From: Candidatus Woesearchaeota archaeon
Lineage (GTDB): Archaea; Nanobdellota; Nanobdellia; Woesearchaeales; WJKR01
NCBI GenBank assembly: GCA_014729015.1
Contig: WJKR01000063.1
Coordinates: 1-19,219 of the forward strand
DNA length: 19,219 bases
Reading direction: 5' to 3'
Shown: one piece after another, positions 13,595-19,219 of the stretch
Layout: each line of letters begins with the position of its first letter
How positions within the stretch are numbered: position 1 is the stretch's first letter
Notes under the pieces: generated by a model
The model's input: only the letters and a program-made list of their open reading frames with translations
What the model was told of the DNA's origin: nothing
The model's database searches: none
Made by a program: the position numbers and the translations under genes

Positions 13595-13972
13595 ATGATA
13601 ACAGTCAAGGACTGGATGAGCAAGCCCATCATCAGCGTGAAGCCGGGCACGACCGTGCAGGAAGCGGCCGACATCATGGCCAAGCACAACATCGGCAGCA
13701 TGCTCGTCAGCGAAGACGGCAAGAAGGCGAAAGGCATCGTCACCGAACGGGACATCCTCAAGAAGATACTCGCGGCTCAGCAAGACCCCAAAGCGGTGAA
13801 GGTCGAGCAAATTATGACCAAGAAGGTCATCACCGTCGACGTCAAGACCTCGCTCCTCGAGATTAGCAAGATCATGACCAAGAACATCATGCGGCGCATC
13901 GTGGTCACGGAAAAAGGCAACATGATCGGTATCGTGACCGCCCGCGACCTCTTACAACTCATGGCAGGGTAA
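13595..13972 (+). CDS. CBS-domain pair protein
   Basis: A 125-residue protein consisting only of two CBS motifs. Each repeat shows the standard pattern: VKDWMSKPIISVKPGTTVQEAADIMAKHNIGSMLV then GIVTERDILKKIL, and VEQIMTKKVITVDVKTSLLEISKIM then GIVTARDLLQLM. Paired CBS domains fold into a Bateman module that binds adenosine nucleotides or related ligands; the Thr-x-Arg-Asp residues (TERD and TARD) are the usual ribose/phosphate contacts. The protein would therefore be a stand-alone nucleotide sensor. It is placed between rpo7 and spt4, five bases before spt4, and must be co-transcribed with both. This suggests, without proof, a link to transcription or translation. Confidence 0.92.
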   Translation: MITVKDWMSKPIISVKPGTTVQEAADIMAKHNIGSMLVSEDGKKAKGIVTERDILKKILAAQQDPKAVKVEQIMTKKVITVDVKTSLLEISKIMTKNIMRRIVVTEKGNMIGIVTARDLLQLMAG

Positions 13973-13977
13973 AAAAA

Positions 13978-14166
13978 ATGGGCAAGAAGAAAGTGTGCAG
14001 GACGTGCAAGCTCTTCACCACAGAGGACATCTGTCCCCTCTGCAAGAAATCCAGCTTCGCCACCACGTTCCAGGGAAGGATACACTTCCTCGACACCAAG
14101 AAGAGCAGGATAGCGCACGAGATGGACGTGACCATGGACGGCGAGTACGCGATCAAAGTACGATAA
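13978..14166 (+). CDS. spt4: Transcription elongation factor Spt4 (RpoE'')
   Basis: A 62-residue zinc protein, the partner of Spt5/NusG that keeps RNA polymerase processive. Four Cys form the zinc site: VCRTCKLF and ICPLCKKSSF. The remainder, TFQGRIHFLDTKKSRIAHEM, is the Spt5-binding strand pattern of archaeal Spt4, and the length is usual. It starts right after the CBS gene (TAA then five bases) with an AGGGT element overlapping the CBS stop, and is followed by rps24e after ten bases, the classical archaeal order. Confidence 0.94.
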   Translation: MGKKKVCRTCKLFTTEDICPLCKKSSFATTFQGRIHFLDTKKSRIAHEMDVTMDGEYAIKVR

Positions 14167-14176
14167 GTGACGCATC

Positions 14177-14611
14177 ATGGCAGAGATATTGAGCAAGGAG
14201 ACGCAGCCGCTCCTCGGACGCACCCTCATACAGGCAAGGATCAGCTTTGAAGGGACGACGCCTGACCGGATGAAAGTGCGGGAAGACGTCGCGAAAGCGG
14301 CGGGCGTGCCGGCAAAGCAACTCCTCGTGAGGACTATCAACACCATATATGGCAAGCAGGAAGCCACGGTTACCGGGGCAGTGTACGAGAACATGGACGA
14401 CGCCAAGGCCGTGGAGCACAAGAGCCTGATTGCGAAGCACGAGAAGAAAGAAGCGCCGAAAGAAGAAGAAAGATCATCAGAAGCCGCCAAAGAAGGAGCG
14501 CCTGAAGGAAAGCCGGCAGCAGAAAAAGCTGCTCAGGAAGACACCAAGGAAAAGAAACCAGCAGAAGACGCAAAAAAAGCAGCTTCTGATGCGGAAAAGC
14601 AGGAATCGTGA
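14177..14611 (+). CDS. rps24e: Small ribosomal subunit protein eS24 with charged C-terminal extension
   Basis: A 144-residue eS24. The first 90 residues are the conserved domain: NPLLGRT-like QPLLGRTLIQARISFEG, TPDRMKVREDVAKAAG, and the TINTIYGKQEATVTGAVYE hairpin. Archaeal eS24 is typically about 100 residues; here about 50 extra residues follow, almost only Lys, Glu, Ala, Gln, Asp and Ser, and must be disordered. The base composition of the tail (A-rich codons) fits that. It sits between spt4 and rps27ae, the usual archaeal arrangement. Confidence 0.94.
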   Translation: MAEILSKETQPLLGRTLIQARISFEGTTPDRMKVREDVAKAAGVPAKQLLVRTINTIYGKQEATVTGAVYENMDDAKAVEHKSLIAKHEKKEAPKEEERSSEAAKEGAPEGKPAAEKAAQEDTKEKKPAEDAKKAASDAEKQES

Positions 14612-14617
14612 TGAGCA

Positions 14618-14806
14618 ATGGCGGACAAGCAAGCAGCTGAGAAAAAGAAGAAATCAGCGTACAAGTACGCGAACACCTATGATATCAGCGGCGACTCCTT
14701 CAAGCGGAAGAACAAGAGCTGCCCGAAATGCGGTGCTGGCACGTTCATGGCCAAGCACAAGGACCGCTGGACGTGCGGCAAGTGCGGCTACATGGAGCGG
14801 CAATAA
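14618..14806 (+). CDS. rps27ae: Small ribosomal subunit protein eS31 (S27ae)
   Basis: A 62-residue eS31, the archaeal form of the protein fused to ubiquitin in eukaryotes; no ubiquitin-like part is present. The zinc ribbon is CPKCG...FMAKHKDRWTCGKCGY with four Cys. A Lys-rich N-terminus (AEKKKKSAYKYA) precedes it. It is the last gene of the operon, six bases after rps24e, and converges on the UMP kinase gene with only three bases between the stop codons. The kae1/bud32 gene that often follows in archaea is absent. Confidence 0.95.
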   Translation: MADKQAAEKKKKSAYKYANTYDISGDSFKRKNKSCPKCGAGTFMAKHKDRWTCGKCGYMERQ

Positions 14807-14809
14807 CCG

Positions 14810-15529
14810 CTATCCTTCTACGCGCGTCCCGACGAACGGCTCGCCAGCCACCATCTTAGGCAGCTGCGAGTACTGGCCGACCAACAGGAAGAAATTGTTC
14901 TCTGACAGCTCGCAACCGACCTTCACGGCTTCGGGGTCCAGGGGATAGTTCCCGCCGTCCACCCATTCCTCGCCGACGAGGTCCTGCAGGCGTTGCCACG
15001 TCGTCCGCGGTAAGGGATTGTATTCTTTCGCCTTCTCCTTGACGAAGTCCTGCGGCCGCACGTCGAGGATGACCGGGAAATCGCTGATTTTGATCGCGCT
15101 CTTCGCCCCGAGGGTCTTGGCCAGGAGCATCATGTCGTAATCAGTGGAGTGACCGGGCAACGAACCGGTCGCCAGGTAGACTTGGTAGCCGGGCGGCGGC
15201 AGCTGCGTCGGGTCGGTGACCAGTTGTGAACAGACGCGTCCTTTTCCTAGTCGCTCTGACAAGACTGTTTGCAGGTACCGCGCGTTAATCTTCGTGACGG
15301 CGATGCCGACCTCGTCTAGGGCTACCGGCAGCTGATCTTTTGGCAGGACCGGCTCGAACAATGACTTGCTGACTGATTGCGCGTGGCGGCAGATATTCCC
15401 CCCACCGATGACGAGGCAGAACTGCTTGTCCTCGTGTTGTCGCAACAGGTCTGCCAAGAAGCCGATGGCTTGCTTGCTATACTTGCCATCAGGGTTGAGG
15501 ATGCTCCCGCCGTACTTGACGATAATCAT
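14810..15529 (-). CDS. pyrH: Uridylate kinase (archaeal-type UMP kinase)
   Basis: A 239-residue amino-acid-kinase-fold enzyme that phosphorylates UMP to UDP in pyrimidine nucleotide synthesis. The Lys-Tyr-Gly-Gly-Ser ATP-binding start (VKYGGSIL), the VIGGGNICRHAQ loop, LDEVGIAVTKINA, LATGSLPGHSTDYDMMLLAKTLGA and VDGGNYPLDPEAVKV all fit archaeal UMP kinase rather than acetylglutamate or isopentenyl-phosphate kinase. A TATA-like box about 26 bases before the ATG indicates a leaderless mRNA. It stands alone between the ftsZ terminators and the convergent ribosomal-protein operon. Confidence 0.9.
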   Translation of the reverse strand: MIIVKYGGSILNPDGKYSKQAIGFLADLLRQHEDKQFCLVIGGGNICRHAQSVSKSLFEPVLPKDQLPVALDEVGIAVTKINARYLQTVLSERLGKGRVCSQLVTDPTQLPPPGYQVYLATGSLPGHSTDYDMMLLAKTLGAKSAIKISDFPVILDVRPQDFVKEKAKEYNPLPRTTWQRLQDLVGEEWVDGGNYPLDPEAVKVGCELSENNFFLLVGQYSQLPKMVAGEPFVGTRVEG

Positions 15530-15548
15530 GCTCTATGAGAGAATCGGT

Positions 15549-15558
15549 CATTTAAATG
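15549..15558 (-). promoter_or_regulatory. TATA-like box of pyrH (leaderless)
   Basis: The minus strand reads CATTTAAATG, centred about 26 bases before the ATG at 15529. An eight-base A-run lies just upstream on the minus strand. Confidence 0.6.
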
Positions 15559-15576
15559 GTCTTCGTTTTTTTTGCT

Positions 15577-15586
15577 AAAAAAAAAA
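15577..15586 (-). terminator. Long poly-T terminator between ftsZ and pyrH
   Basis: On the minus strand there is a run of ten T, preceded by a T6 run (15604-15609) and a CCCAGGGGCG stretch. With the T7 run nearer ftsZ it forms a multi-step archaeal terminator that insulates pyrH from ftsZ transcription. Confidence 0.6.
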
Positions 15587-15660
15587 TAATTTGCGCCCCT
15601 GGGAAAAAACAGGTGTTGGGGGGTGATGTTTTCGAGGCAGAGGCGCAAGAAGAGAAAAGG

Positions 15661-15667
15661 AAAAAAA
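15661..15667 (-). terminator. Poly-T terminator directly after ftsZ
   Basis: Seven T on the minus strand begin about ten bases after the ftsZ stop. CAAGAA (15674-15669) and TTCTTG (15651-15646) on the minus strand can pair around it. Confidence 0.55.
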
Positions 15668-15677
15668 TTTCTTGCTC

Positions 15678-16745
15678 TTATCGGACGATCTCTATGCCGA
15701 GTTCCTCGGACAATTGTTGCCGGGCCGCTGCTGCTTCCTTGGTGGTCGGCTTGCCGAGGATCCATGGGCTCTTGACGCCGGTGATGATGGTCATCACGGT
15801 CAGCTTGTTCTTCATCTCTTCTGAGACGCGCGCGCCCCAGATGACGTTGGCGTCGTCGTCCATGCTTTCCGTGACTAGTTCTCCGGCTTTGCTAATCTCG
15901 TCCAGGGTCATGTCCGGTCCGCCGGCGATGTGGATGATCGCTCCGGTGGCTCCTTCGTAGCTGATGTCCAGCAAAGGGTTGCTCAGCGCTCCTTTCACTG
16001 CTTCCTCGACCCTGCTGGCCGTGTCTGACGCGCCGACGCCGATGGCTGCGACGCCTCCGTCAGTCATGATGGTCTTGACGTCCGCGTAGTCTAGGTTCAC
16101 CAATGATGGGACGGCGATGGTCTCAACGATGCCTTTTATCATGGTCGCGATGAGCTCGTTCGCGACGGCGAAGGCTTGCTGCACGGGCAGGTTGCCCGCG
16201 ATCTGCACTAGCCGGTTGTTGTCGATGACGATGACTGTGTCGCTCACTTTCCTGAGTTGTTGCAGGCCGAATTCCGCCTTGTCGATTCGTGCTCTTTCTA
16301 TCTTGAAGGGCATGGTGACCGTGCCGATGACGATGCTGCCCGCGTCCCTCGCCACTTGTGCGACGACGGGCGCCGCTCCTGTTCCTGTGCCACCGCCCAT
16401 GCCGGCGCACACGAAGACCATGTCCGCGTCTTTGAGTGATTCTTTGATGACTTGCATGCTTTCTTGTGCTGCTTCCGCTCCTTTCTCTGGGAAGCCGCCG
16501 CAGCCGAGGCCTCGGGTGATGTCTTTGCCGATGAGGAATTTCCTGTCGGCTTCGACCATCTTGAGGTGTTGCTGGTCGGTGTTGCAGGCGACGATCTCTG
16601 CTCCCTGGATGCCTTTCATGTACAGCCAGTTGACCATGTTGCCGCCAGCGCCTCCTGCGCCGATGACCTTGATATTTGCTTGTCCTGCTTCTACGCCCTC
16701 AAATCCTTGAGGGACTTGTTTTGCGTTGTCCACGATAAAGTCCAT
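15678..16745 (-). CDS. ftsZ: Cell division GTPase FtsZ
   Basis: A 355-residue FtsZ, the tubulin-like GTPase that forms the division ring. The nucleotide-binding start is IKVIGAGGAGGN; the tubulin signature Gly-Gly-Gly-Thr-Gly-Thr-Gly is at 117-123; the catalytic T7 loop is VNLDYADVKTIM. The C-terminal domain ends LTVMTIITGVKSPW, and the last residues LGIEIVR resemble the conserved short end of archaeal FtsZ; there is no long linker or bacterial-type tail. I place the start at ATG 16745, eight bases after a GGGGGT ribosome-binding element; an in-frame GTG at 16796 would extend into the leader. The gene is a single transcription unit with a leader of about 115 bases and a strong terminator. Confidence 0.96.
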   Translation of the reverse strand: MDFIVDNAKQVPQGFEGVEAGQANIKVIGAGGAGGNMVNWLYMKGIQGAEIVACNTDQQHLKMVEADRKFLIGKDITRGLGCGGFPEKGAEAAQESMQVIKESLKDADMVFVCAGMGGGTGTGAAPVVAQVARDAGSIVIGTVTMPFKIERARIDKAEFGLQQLRKVSDTVIVIDNNRLVQIAGNLPVQQAFAVANELIATMIKGIVETIAVPSLVNLDYADVKTIMTDGGVAAIGVGASDTASRVEEAVKGALSNPLLDISYEGATGAIIHIAGGPDMTLDEISKAGELVTESMDDDANVIWGARVSEEMKNKLTVMTIITGVKSPWILGKPTTKEAAAARQQLSEELGIEIVR

Positions 16746-16879
16746 TGCTGGTACCCCCTTCAGTTTTTGGTATTGGTAATTTTCTTGGCCGCACACACCC
16801 CGTGTTTACGACCAATCCAGGAACGTCCACCACATTACTGCCGTCGAGGAAATCCCTATGGGTATACATCATTGTGTAA

Positions 16880-16895
16880 CTTATATATAAATATT
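16880..16895 (-). promoter_or_regulatory. TATA-rich promoter of ftsZ
   Basis: The minus strand holds ATATTTATATATAAG. Initiation about 26 bases further would fall near 16860, leaving an unusually long leader before ATG 16745, in contrast to the leaderless genes around it. No second box is seen closer to the gene. Confidence 0.5.
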
Positions 16896-16943
16896 GTTGG
16901 GTTTTTATTGTACATACTACAAAATTATTTTCTACTATTGAAA

Positions 16944-17474
16944 TTATTTTTCGTAAAGAATGACTTTCTTGCCTGGGTAGAGCCCCATACTGCTCATCTG
17001 GTTGTATTGGTCCGGTACAAGCGTCAGGTGAATGATATTGAAGCCGTAGGCCTCTTTTGCCTGCAACGCCGCGTCTCTGATGAGCTCTTGGTCGATATTG
17101 TTACCTATGATCAGTATATTGGCTTTAGAGCGCTCTTCCTTGCCGTGCAAGACCATCATTTCGATGTTGGGATCCTGCTTGACCGTGTCGACGAATTCCT
17201 GGACCGCTGATTTGCGGTCTGCGAGAATGTCGGCGAGGAATGCCGCGTTCTCTTCATGCAGGCTGTAGAACTTGAATCGCTTCATCTTATGCTCTTTGAT
17301 GAGGTCGAGCTTCTTGAAGAGTTGGATGGTTCTGTATGTCGTCGCCGGGGGGACGCGCGCCCGCTTTGCTAGTTCTCTGAGATAGTATTCTTGGGCCGGA
17401 TTATTTATAAATATCTTGAGGAGTTTGAGTAATTGTTCGTCCAATAACTTCGTCATCACTTCTTTTTTGTCCAT
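16944..17474 (-). CDS. Winged-helix transcriptional regulator
   Basis: A 176-residue protein. Residues 14-80 form a winged helix: FINNPAQEYYLRELAKRARVPPATTYRTIQLFKKLDLI, then a basic wing (KEHKMKRFKFYSL). This resembles the helix-turn-helix found in archaeal ArsR/MarR-like regulators and in those paired with nucleotidyltransferase-like domains. The second half (residues 85-176) is alpha/beta with the strands MMVLHG and ANILIIGNN, reminiscent of a degenerate nucleotidyltransferase fold but without the catalytic Gly-Ser/Asp-x-Asp residues. It may sense a ligand or pair as a dimer. The TATA-like box at 17499-17510 gives a leader of about five bases or none. A palindrome directly upstream (17522-17534) suggests control by itself or another factor. 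Target genes are unknown. Confidence 0.75.
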   Translation of the reverse strand: MDKKEVMTKLLDEQLLKLLKIFINNPAQEYYLRELAKRARVPPATTYRTIQLFKKLDLIKEHKMKRFKFYSLHEENAAFLADILADRKSAVQEFVDTVKQDPNIEMMVLHGKEERSKANILIIGNNIDQELIRDAALQAKEAYGFNIIHLTLVPDQYNQMSSMGLYPGKKVILYEK

Positions 17475-17498
17475 GTGAATTCGCCGAGGAGAAGCCTT

Positions 17499-17510
17499 CT
17501 ATATAAATAT
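17499..17510 (-). promoter_or_regulatory. TATA box of the winged-helix regulator gene
   Basis: The minus strand reads ATATTTATATAG, about 30 bases before ATG 17474. The element is near-symmetric and could also fire to the right. Confidence 0.55.
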
Positions 17511-17521
17511 TTCGCTTTTCT

Positions 17522-17534
17522 GGAACAATGTTCC
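17522..17534. repeat. Inverted repeat GGAAC-AAT-GTTCC, candidate operator
   Basis: A perfect inverted repeat with five-base arms and a three-base centre, ending 11 bases before the TATA box of the winged-helix gene. A related imperfect site, GAACTATTGTTTC, lies at 17541-17553, so there may be two copies spaced about 19 bases. Confidence 0.4.
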
Positions 17535-17547
17535 TCCACAGAACTAT

Positions 17548-17573
17548 TGTTTCTCTACAGAAACAGCTTTTTT
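17548..17573 (+). terminator. Hairpin followed by T6, terminator-like on the plus strand
   Basis: TGTTTCT-CTAC-AGAAACA is a perfect seven-pair hairpin (17548-17565) followed by GC and six T. No annotated plus-strand gene ends here; a short transcript from the symmetric TATA box at 17499-17510 would. Confidence 0.4.
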
Positions 17574-17609
17574 CGGCAGCAAAGAAAAAGTCATCGATCT
17601 GCAAGAAGA

Positions 17610-17840
17610 GAGAAAAGGCGCCTTGCCCAGAAAATTTGGATGTGTAGAGGGTGGTGGGAAACAAGCGCAAAAGGCAAGGCACCAGGATGTTTGTATGATA
17701 ATAATGGCCGGCGCACCCGCAAAAAAGGGTGAGTGAGGTGGTGTGTGAGGTGTGTGGCATGATAGAAGATATGCCGCAGGCGCACCAGGCCAGTTGATGA
17801 CTGATGGCCATAAGACCACCGTTGTCGTCACCAATAAGTA
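17610..17840 (-). ncRNA. Candidate structured small RNA in a gene-free gap
   Basis: The gap between the winged-helix gene and DNA ligase has no convincing protein frame. A TATA box GTTTATATAC (17858-17867, minus) would start a leftward transcript near 17837. Inside are three stems: GGCCA/TGGCC (17788-17809), an eight-base pair TGTGGCAT/ATGCCGCA (17753-17778) with one mismatch on this strand, and GGTGCCTTGCC/GGCAAGGCGCC (17617-17683), eleven pairs with one G-U on the minus strand. A T6 run lies at 17721-17726. It matches no RNA class that I recognise. Orientation is uncertain, because the middle stem is better on the plus strand. Confidence 0.3.
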
Positions 17841-17857
17841 ACCATATATCTGAGCAA

Positions 17858-17867
17858 GTATATAAAC
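17858..17867. promoter_or_regulatory. TATA-like box near the 3' end of the ligase gene
   Basis: GTATATAAAC reads as GTTTATATAC on the minus strand. Leftward it could start the candidate small RNA; rightward it would start a transcript antisense to the ligase 3' end. Confidence 0.4.
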
Positions 17868-17900
17868 TTTTCGGTAATTGAGTACTATTAAGTAGTAAAA

Positions 17901-19219
17901 TTAGTTTCTTCCCCTTTGCCGCTCATACGCAGCCTCAACCATACTCAAAGAAGCCATATCATCAAGACCGCGATCATCACGAATCCGCACAAAACGAGGG
18001 AACCGCAACGCAAAACCAGACGAATACGAAGGACTCTTCTGGATCTCCTCGAACCTAACTTCAACAATAATATCAGGCTTCACCACCACGTCACGCCCCT
18101 CAGTACGCTGAATCAACGGCCGTAACCGCTCCGTCATCTCCGCAAACGTGATAGTGCCCTCCTCAGTCTTGCCGTCAGCCTTCTCCTTAATACCAGTACC
18201 GAACCTGCCGATCGCCACCAACTCCTCCTGGTGATCATCCCAACACGCCACTGTATAAGAAGTCAACCAGCCGGATCGCTTCCCCGTGCCCCACTCAGCA
18301 CCCACTATCGTCACGTCAAACGTGTCCAACGTCGGCTTGAGCTTAACCATAGTACCCACACGGGAACCAGGCTGATACACCGCATCCAGCTTCTTGAGCA
18401 TCACCCCTTCATTGCCTTTCTCCAACGACTCTTTATAAAAAGCTTCGGCCGTGGACACATCCTCAGCCACCACCTGCGGCACCAACACGATACGCTGCGG
18501 CACCGCATCAACCATGCCAGCGACGAATTTCCTCCGCTCAGCGAACGGCTTATCCAAGAACTCCTCACCCTCATAATACAAGACATCGAACACCGCCAAC
18601 ACCACCGGCAACTTCTCCTCCAGTATACGAATGTCATACTTCCGCCGGATTCGCTGCGAGATGTCCTGGAACGGCCGATACTTCTTGGTACGAAGATCAT
18701 ACCCTACCGCTTCGGCATCAATAATGAACTCATCCCCTTTTACCCGTTCTGTCAAGACCTTCACCACGTCAGGGAACTGATCAGTCACCTCCTCCAAGCG
18801 GCGCGTGAACAACCGAACACCATCCTTCGTCCCATGGCATTGCATCCTGAAACCATCATATTTATACTCCACAGCGCACGGCTTGCCCGCACGAGCAAAC
18901 CCTTCTTGGAAATCAGCCACTTTCTGCGCGAGCATGACCTTCAGCGGCTTCCCAGGCAGTATACGAATATCAGCAAAACCACGGATTCCCTTTTCTTTCG
19001 CAGCCTTCGCCACCACCGCAAAATCATTACTCCTATCAAGAGCAGCCTGGGTTTGCAACAAGACCTGATTGTACTGCTCGCGGTCAGCAGGCGATATACC
19101 ATCCTCAGCGAACCCAACCTCTTCCTCTGAGAGCAAGTACGCCCAAGCGATCGCATCCCGCAACGTGCCCTCAGCCACCCCGACACGGAGATCGCCAATC
19201 ACTGAGCGCACCACGTAAC
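17901..19219 (-). CDS. lig: ATP-dependent DNA ligase (partial, N-terminus beyond window)
   Basis: About 439 residues of the C-terminal part are visible; the gene continues past the right edge, and the GTG at 19214 is an internal Val codon (the frame stays open as ...YVVRSVIGDLRVGV). The end of the N-terminal DNA-binding domain (IGDLRVGVAEGTLRDAIAWA) is followed by the adenylation motif EYKYDGFR, whose Lys carries the AMP. Motifs FTRRLEEVTDQFPDV, FIIDAEAV, LAVFDVLYYEGE, EGVMLKKLDAVY and VKLKPTLD follow in normal order. The C-terminal OB domain ends FPRFVRIRDD. It is the replicative and repair ligase typical of archaea, which seals Okazaki fragments with PCNA. The last residues lack an obvious PIP box, which in archaeal ligases lies nearer the N-terminus. 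Confidence 0.95.
   Translation of the reverse strand, partial: YVVRSVIGDLRVGVAEGTLRDAIAWAYLLSEEEVGFAEDGISPADREQYNQVLLQTQAALDRSNDFAVVAKAAKEKGIRGFADIRILPGKPLKVMLAQKVADFQEGFARAGKPCAVEYKYDGFRMQCHGTKDGVRLFTRRLEEVTDQFPDVVKVLTERVKGDEFIIDAEAVGYDLRTKKYRPFQDISQRIRRKYDIRILEEKLPVVLAVFDVLYYEGEEFLDKPFAERRKFVAGMVDAVPQRIVLVPQVVAEDVSTAEAFYKESLEKGNEGVMLKKLDAVYQPGSRVGTMVKLKPTLDTFDVTIVGAEWGTGKRSGWLTSYTVACWDDHQEELVAIGRFGTGIKEKADGKTEEGTITFAEMTERLRPLIQRTEGRDVVVKPDIIVEVRFEEIQKSPSYSSGFALRFPRFVRIRDDRGLDDMASLSMVEAAYERQRGRN

Noticed and set aside
16700..16872. Upstream ORF in the ftsZ leader starting at a tandem ATG and overlapping the ftsZ start
   Set aside because: The ATGs fall at or before the predicted transcription start, there is no ribosome-binding site, and the peptide has no recognisable pattern.
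17401..17811. 136-residue minus-strand frame across the gene-free gap
   Set aside because: Composition is unlike a protein, it overlaps the winged-helix gene and its promoter, and no family pattern is visible.
17475..17900. Replication origin (ORB-like boxes) or RNase P / SRP RNA in the gap
   Set aside because: GGGAAAC- and AGAAAC-like strings occur singly, without the repeated ORB consensus or a Cdc6/Orc gene, and the conserved RNase P or SRP core motifs are not found.
1..19219. tRNA genes, CRISPR arrays, insertion sequences
   Set aside because: No T-loop GTTCGAATC-type motif with matching stems, no regularly spaced repeats and no transposase were seen on reading both strands.

Overview
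This window comes from an archaeon. The informational genes are of archaeal or eukaryotic type: RNA polymerase subunit Rpo7, Spt4, ribosomal proteins eS24 and eS31, transcription factor S, a class I CCA-adding enzyme, the wyosine enzyme Taw1, a PAC2 proteasome-assembly-type protein, archaeal-type UMP kinase, FtsZ and an ATP-dependent DNA ligase. TATA-like boxes lie about 26 bases before many start codons, so leaderless transcription appears common. The lineage cannot be fixed from the sequence; short compact genes, a PepSY-like small protein and a kinase-deaminase fusion would fit an uncultivated DPANN-type group, but that is a guess.

Layout. 1-2848 (minus): three overlapping genes, a GCS2-type carboxylate-amine ligase, a circularly permuted ATP-grasp ligase and a C39-like cysteine peptidase cut by the window edge; together they look like an uncharacterised peptide or amide-forming system. 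3049-4607 (plus): a two-part Lrp/AsnC-like regulator overlapping a small metallophosphoesterase. 4666-5778 (minus): Taw1. 5859-6562 (plus): a PepSY-like protein and a possible 28-residue acidic protein. 6661-7680 (plus): a P-loop kinase fused to a dCMP deaminase. 7674-9488 (minus): DUF167 protein, TFS and CCA-adding enzyme. 9558-10811 (plus): a cation/proton antiporter-like membrane protein, divergent from the CCA gene across one TATA box and a 16-base inverted repeat.

10812-11498 (minus) encodes a PAC2 protein and 11615-12406 (plus) a ParA-type ATPase followed by a possible 34-residue basic protein. 12641-14806 (plus) is a tight expression operon: PIN nuclease, Rpo7, a CBS-pair protein, Spt4, eS24, eS31. 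It converges on UMP kinase (14810-15529, minus). FtsZ (15678-16745) and a winged-helix regulator (16944-17474) follow on the minus strand. 17475-17900 has no convincing gene but holds several inverted repeats and perhaps a small RNA. The right edge is the C-terminal three quarters of DNA ligase (minus).

Most genes are housekeeping. The best candidates for new biology are the left-edge ligase/peptidase operon, the two very small ORFs (6476-6562, 12450-12554), the kinase-deaminase fusion, the shared divergent promoter with its operator-like palindrome, and the structured gap before DNA ligase.
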